64,000 nt of DNA from Streptomyces sp. TSRI0107 (lineage in GTDB: Bacteria; Actinomycetota; Actinomycetes; Streptomycetales; Streptomycetaceae), in assembly GCF_001905845.1 (NCBI RefSeq), contig NZ_LIVZ01000008.1, positions 310,001-374,000 of the forward strand. Direction: 5' to 3'. Below the pieces are notes generated by a model. The model ran no database searches. It was not told the DNA's origin and worked only from the letters and a program-made list of their open reading frames with translations. Within the stretch, counting starts at the first letter, position 1. Every line of letters begins with the position of its first letter. The position numbers were made by a program, and so were the translations under genes. Of the stretch, positions 61,046 to 64,000 are shown one piece after another.

Positions 61046-62692
61046 TCAGTTCTCTTCCTTGAGGTCACGGTAGGCCGCGACGAGGGCGGCGGTGGAGGAG
61101 TCGAGGCCGGGCACGTCGGCGCCTTCGGTGAGCGCGGGCTCGACGCGCTTGGCGAGGACCTTGCCCAGCTCCACGCCCCACTGGTCGAAGGAGTCGATGT
61201 TCCACACGGCGCCCTGGACGAACACCTTGTGCTCGTAGAGCGCGATCAGCTGGCCGAGCACCGACGGGGTCAGCTCCCGGGCGAGGATCGTCGTCGTCGG
61301 ATGGTTGCCCTTGAAGGTGCGGTGCGCCACCTGCTCCTCGGCGACGCCCTCCGCGCGGACCTCGTCGGAGGTCTTGCCGAAGGCGAGGGCCTGGCCCTGG
61401 GCGAACAGATTGGCCATCAGCAGGTCGTGCTGCGCCTTGAGTTCGTCGCTCAGCTCGGCGGCGGGGCGGGCGAAGCCGATGAAGTCGGCGGGGATGAGCT
61501 TGGTGCCCTGGTGGATGAGCTGGTAGTAGGCGTGCTGGCCGTTGGTGCCGGGGGTGCCCCAGACGACCGGGCCGGTCTGCCAGTCGACCTCCTGCCCGTC
61601 CCGGTCCACGTACTTGCCGTTGGATTCCATGTCCAGCTGCTGGAGGTAGGCGGTGAACTTGGACAGGTAGTGGCTGTAGGGCAGGACGGCGTGGGACTGG
61701 GCGTCGTGGAAGTTGTTGTACCAGATGCCCAGCAGGCCGAGGATCAGCGGCGCGTTGGCCTCGGGGGGCGCGGTGCGGAAGTGCTCGTCGACCGTGTGGA
61801 AGCCGTCCAGCATCTCCCGGAAGCGGTCCGGGCCGATGGCGATCATCAGGGACAGGCCGATCGCGGAGTCGTAGGAGTAGCGGCCGCCGACCCAGTCCCA
61901 GAACTCGAACATGTTGTCCGGGTCGATGCCGAACTCGGTGACCTTCTCGGCGTTCGTCGACAGGGCGACGAAATGCCTGGCCACGGCCTTCTCGTCGCCA
62001 CCGAGCCCGGCGAGCAGCCAGGAGCGGGCCGACGTCGCGTTGGTGATCGTCTCGATGGTGGTGAACGTCTTGGACGCGACGATGAACAGGGTCTCCGCCG
62101 GGTCCAGGTCGCGGACCGCCTCGTGCAGGTCGGCGCCGTCCACGTTGGAGACGAAACGGACCGTCAGATCCCGTGCCGTGTACGGGCGCAGGGCCTCGTA
62201 GGCCATGGCGGGGCCGAGGTCGGAGCCGCCGATGCCGATGTTGACGACGTTCCGGATGCGCTTGCCGGTGTGGCCGGTCCACTCGCCGGAGCGGATCCGC
62301 TCGGCGAACGCGCTCATCTTGTCGAGGACCGCGTGGACGGCGGGCACCACGTTCTCGCCGTCGACCTCGATCACCGCCTCGCGCGGGGCCCGCAAGGCGG
62401 TGTGCAGCACGGCCCGGCCCTCGGTGTTGTTGATCTTCTCACCGCGGAACATGGCGTCCCGCAGCCCGAACACGTCCGTCGCGGCGGCCAGTTCGCGCAG
62501 CAGCTCCAGCGTCTCGTCGGTGATCAGCTGCTTGGAGTAGTCGATGCGCAGATCGCCCACGCGCACCACGTACCGCTCCGCGCGGCCGGGATCGTCGGCG
62601 AACAGGTCCCGCAGATGCGCCTGCCAGGCGGCGCGGTGGTCCTCCAGGGCCGTCCACTCGGGACGGTGGTTGAGCCGGGGGGTGTCGGACAT
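61046..62692 (-). CDS. pgi: Glucose-6-phosphate isomerase
   Basis: 548 aa, the normal bacterial length. Signatures VNIGIGGSDLGPAMAYEAL, FVSNVDGADL, ASKTFTTIET, GGRYSYDSAIGLS and NSFDQWGVELGK-like SFDQWGVELGKVLAKR are all intact. Interconverts glucose-6-phosphate and fructose-6-phosphate. Encoded with oxidative pentose phosphate genes, which would let fructose-6-phosphate be recycled to NADPH production. One base from opcA. Confidence 0.97.
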   Translation of the reverse strand: MSDTPRLNHRPEWTALEDHRAAWQAHLRDLFADDPGRAERYVVRVGDLRIDYSKQLITDETLELLRELAAATDVFGLRDAMFRGEKINNTEGRAVLHTALRAPREAVIEVDGENVVPAVHAVLDKMSAFAERIRSGEWTGHTGKRIRNVVNIGIGGSDLGPAMAYEALRPYTARDLTVRFVSNVDGADLHEAVRDLDPAETLFIVASKTFTTIETITNATSARSWLLAGLGGDEKAVARHFVALSTNAEKVTEFGIDPDNMFEFWDWVGGRYSYDSAIGLSLMIAIGPDRFREMLDGFHTVDEHFRTAPPEANAPLILGLLGIWYNNFHDAQSHAVLPYSHYLSKFTAYLQQLDMESNGKYVDRDGQEVDWQTGPVVWGTPGTNGQHAYYQLIHQGTKLIPADFIGFARPAAELSDELKAQHDLLMANLFAQGQALAFGKTSDEVRAEGVAEEQVAHRTFKGNHPTTTILARELTPSVLGQLIALYEHKVFVQGAVWNIDSFDQWGVELGKVLAKRVEPALTEGADVPGLDSSTAALVAAYRDLKEEN

Positions 62693-62693
62693 C

Positions 62694-63620
62694 TCAGGCG
62701 TTCTCCTTGGTGCCCTCGCCGCGCAGGGCGACGGCGTACATCTCGTCCGCGTCGAGGCGCCGCAGCTCCTCGGCGATGAGTTCGGAGGTGGGGCGCACCT
62801 TCAGGGCGAGGGTGCGCGGCGGCTGGCCCGGCAGGGTCAGCGTGGCGAGCGGGCCCTCGGGCCGGTCGATGACGATCTCGCCCTTCTCGGTGCCGAGGCG
62901 GACGCCGGTGACGACCGGTCCGGCCGTCTCCACCCGCTCGACCTTCACGTGCAGCCGGGCCTCCAGCCAGCGGGCCAGCAGTTCGGCGCTGGGGTTGTCG
63001 GCCTCGCTCTCCACGGCCGCCGAGGTGATCGGCAGCTTGGCCTGGTCGAGGGCGGCGGCCAGCATCGAGCGCCACGGGGTGAGCCGGGTCCAGGCGAGGT
63101 CGGTGTCGCCGGGCGCGTACGAGCGCGCCCGGACGTCCAGGGCGGCCAGCGGCGTCTCGACGGCGTACATGTCGGTGATCCTGCGCTGCGCCAGCGCGCC
63201 CAGCGGGTCCTTGGCGGGCACGTCGGGGGCGTCCACCGGCCACCACACGACGACGGGCGCGTCGGGCAGCAGCAGCGGCAGCACCACCGAGTCGGCGTGC
63301 TCGGAGACCTCGCCGTAGGTGCGCAGGATGACCGTCTCGCCGGTGCCGGCCTCGGAGCCGACCCGGACCTCGGCGTCCAGCCGGGACCGGGTGCGCTCGC
63401 GCGGGGTGCGGGCGTGCCGCTTGATGACGACCAGGGTGCGCGAGGGGTGCTCGTGCGAGGCCTCCTCGGCCGCCTTGATCGCGTCGTAGGCGTTCTCCTC
63501 GTCCGTGACGATCACCATCGTCAGGACCATGCCCACGGCCGGGGTGCCGATGGCGCGGCGGCCCTGCACCAACGCCTTGTTGATCTTGCTTGCCGTGGTG
63601 TCGGTCAGGTCGATCTTCAT
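62694..63620 (-). CDS. opcA: Glucose-6-phosphate dehydrogenase assembly protein
   Basis: 308 aa OpcA-family protein (MKIDLTDTTASKINKALVQGRRA, VWWPVDAPDVPAKDPLGALAQRRITD). OpcA proteins are needed for full activity of glucose-6-phosphate dehydrogenase in cyanobacteria and actinobacteria and are redox-linked in the former. The ATG overlaps the zwf stop by four bases, as expected for a partner. Confidence 0.95.
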   Translation of the reverse strand: MKIDLTDTTASKINKALVQGRRAIGTPAVGMVLTMVIVTDEENAYDAIKAAEEASHEHPSRTLVVIKRHARTPRERTRSRLDAEVRVGSEAGTGETVILRTYGEVSEHADSVVLPLLLPDAPVVVWWPVDAPDVPAKDPLGALAQRRITDMYAVETPLAALDVRARSYAPGDTDLAWTRLTPWRSMLAAALDQAKLPITSAAVESEADNPSAELLARWLEARLHVKVERVETAGPVVTGVRLGTEKGEIVIDRPEGPLATLTLPGQPPRTLALKVRPTSELIAEELRRLDADEMYAVALRGEGTKENA

Positions 63621-64000
63621 GGCCTGCGCCAGCTCCGTCCGTCTCGTGCGAGCATCTCGTCCGCTTCCTCGGGTCCCCAGGTGCCCGCCGGGTACTGGGC
63701 GGGCCTGCCGTTCGAGGCCCAGTACCGCTCGATCGGGTCGAGGATCTTCCAGGACTCTTCCACTTCCTGGTGACGGGGGAACAGGTTGGCGTCACCGAGC
63801 AGCACGTCCAGGATCAGCCGCTCGTACGCCTCCGGGCTGGACTCCGTGAACGACTCGCCGTACGCGAAGTCCATGGTGACGTCCCGGATCTCCATCGACG
63901 TGCCCGGCACCTTCGAGCCGAACCGGACCGTCATGCCCTCGTCGGGCTGGACGCGGATGACGATTGCGTTCTGGCCGAGTTCCTCGGTGGCCGTGGTGTC
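63617..64000 (-). CDS. zwf: Glucose-6-phosphate 1-dehydrogenase, C-terminal part
   Basis: The last 127 residues; the gene begins beyond the right edge. Contains IQ-like VIRVQPDEG, MTVRFGSKVPG, SPEAYERLILDVLLGDANLFPRHQEVE and IERYWASNG, conserved in the C-terminal domain. Catalyses the first, NADP-reducing step of the oxidative pentose phosphate pathway. It leads the zwf-opcA-pgi-gnd operon. Confidence 0.96.
   Translation of the reverse strand, partial: DTTATEELGQNAIVIRVQPDEGMTVRFGSKVPGTSMEIRDVTMDFAYGESFTESSPEAYERLILDVLLGDANLFPRHQEVEESWKILDPIERYWASNGRPAQYPAGTWGPEEADEMLARDGRSWRRP

Overview
The window is very high in G+C, with GTG starts, four-base start/stop overlaps and almost no T-rich terminators. 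Its gene content (streptogrisin-type protease, zwf-opcA-pgi-gnd, a nikABCDE operon with a Nur-type box, F420-type oxidoreductase, many TetR regulators) points to a Streptomyces chromosome. No tRNA, rRNA, CRISPR array, phage or complete insertion sequence was seen.

Layout. 1-2.3 kb: start of a secreted serine protease and a Tat-exported PhoD phosphatase. 2.4-7.4 kb: four CNNM/CorC-family membrane proteins arranged as two long+short pairs, each pair preceded by a short proline-containing open frame that overlaps the next start codon. 7.5-12.7 kb: nickel importer nikABCDE behind a TTGC-N9-GCAA Nur-type operator. 12.9-18.4 kb: an ABC exporter, a small membrane protein, a PQQ-like protein and a large BNR-repeat protein. 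18.5-21.4 kb: cobalt importer cbiMNQO on the minus strand behind a cobalamin riboswitch. 21.5-26.3 kb: an HxlR regulator divergent from a thioesterase, a secreted glycerophosphodiesterase, and a TetR regulator divergent from a saccharopine-dehydrogenase-like gene. 26.3-32.2 kb: a minus-strand hydroxyproline catabolic operon with a GntR/FCD regulator. 32.3-40.6 kb: an RlaP/YcgL-type nucleotidyltransferase, an EF-G paralogue, a secreted GH16 glucanase and a polar amino acid ABC importer.

40.8-47.8 kb is the most unusual part. It holds a CDP-alcohol phosphatidyltransferase, a BchC-like reductase without zinc ligands, a PTPS/QueD-fold protein lacking its catalytic residues, a GT4 glycosyltransferase, a methyltransferase, an MprF/AglD-type membrane protein, a creatininase-family hydrolase and a GTP cyclohydrolase II. 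The last has Met120 where canonical enzymes have Tyr, the switch known to stop the reaction at the formylated pyrimidine FAPy. The set looks like an uncharacterised pathway to a GTP-derived, glycosylated and possibly lipid-linked product.

47.9-64 kb: a serine beta-lactamase-like hydrolase, a TetR/MFS efflux pair with tandem operators, a PPOX protein, a quinate/shikimate catabolic locus (transporter, TetR, dehydrogenase, QsuB-type dehydratase), a membrane protein, and gnd-pgi-opcA-zwf of the oxidative pentose phosphate pathway running off the right edge.

A second theme is short tandem arrays with a 7-bp period, in at least four unrelated sequences between 22.5 and 35.7 kb, nearly all between genes; a 21-bp (3x7) array overlaps the start of a hydroxyproline dehydrogenase subunit.
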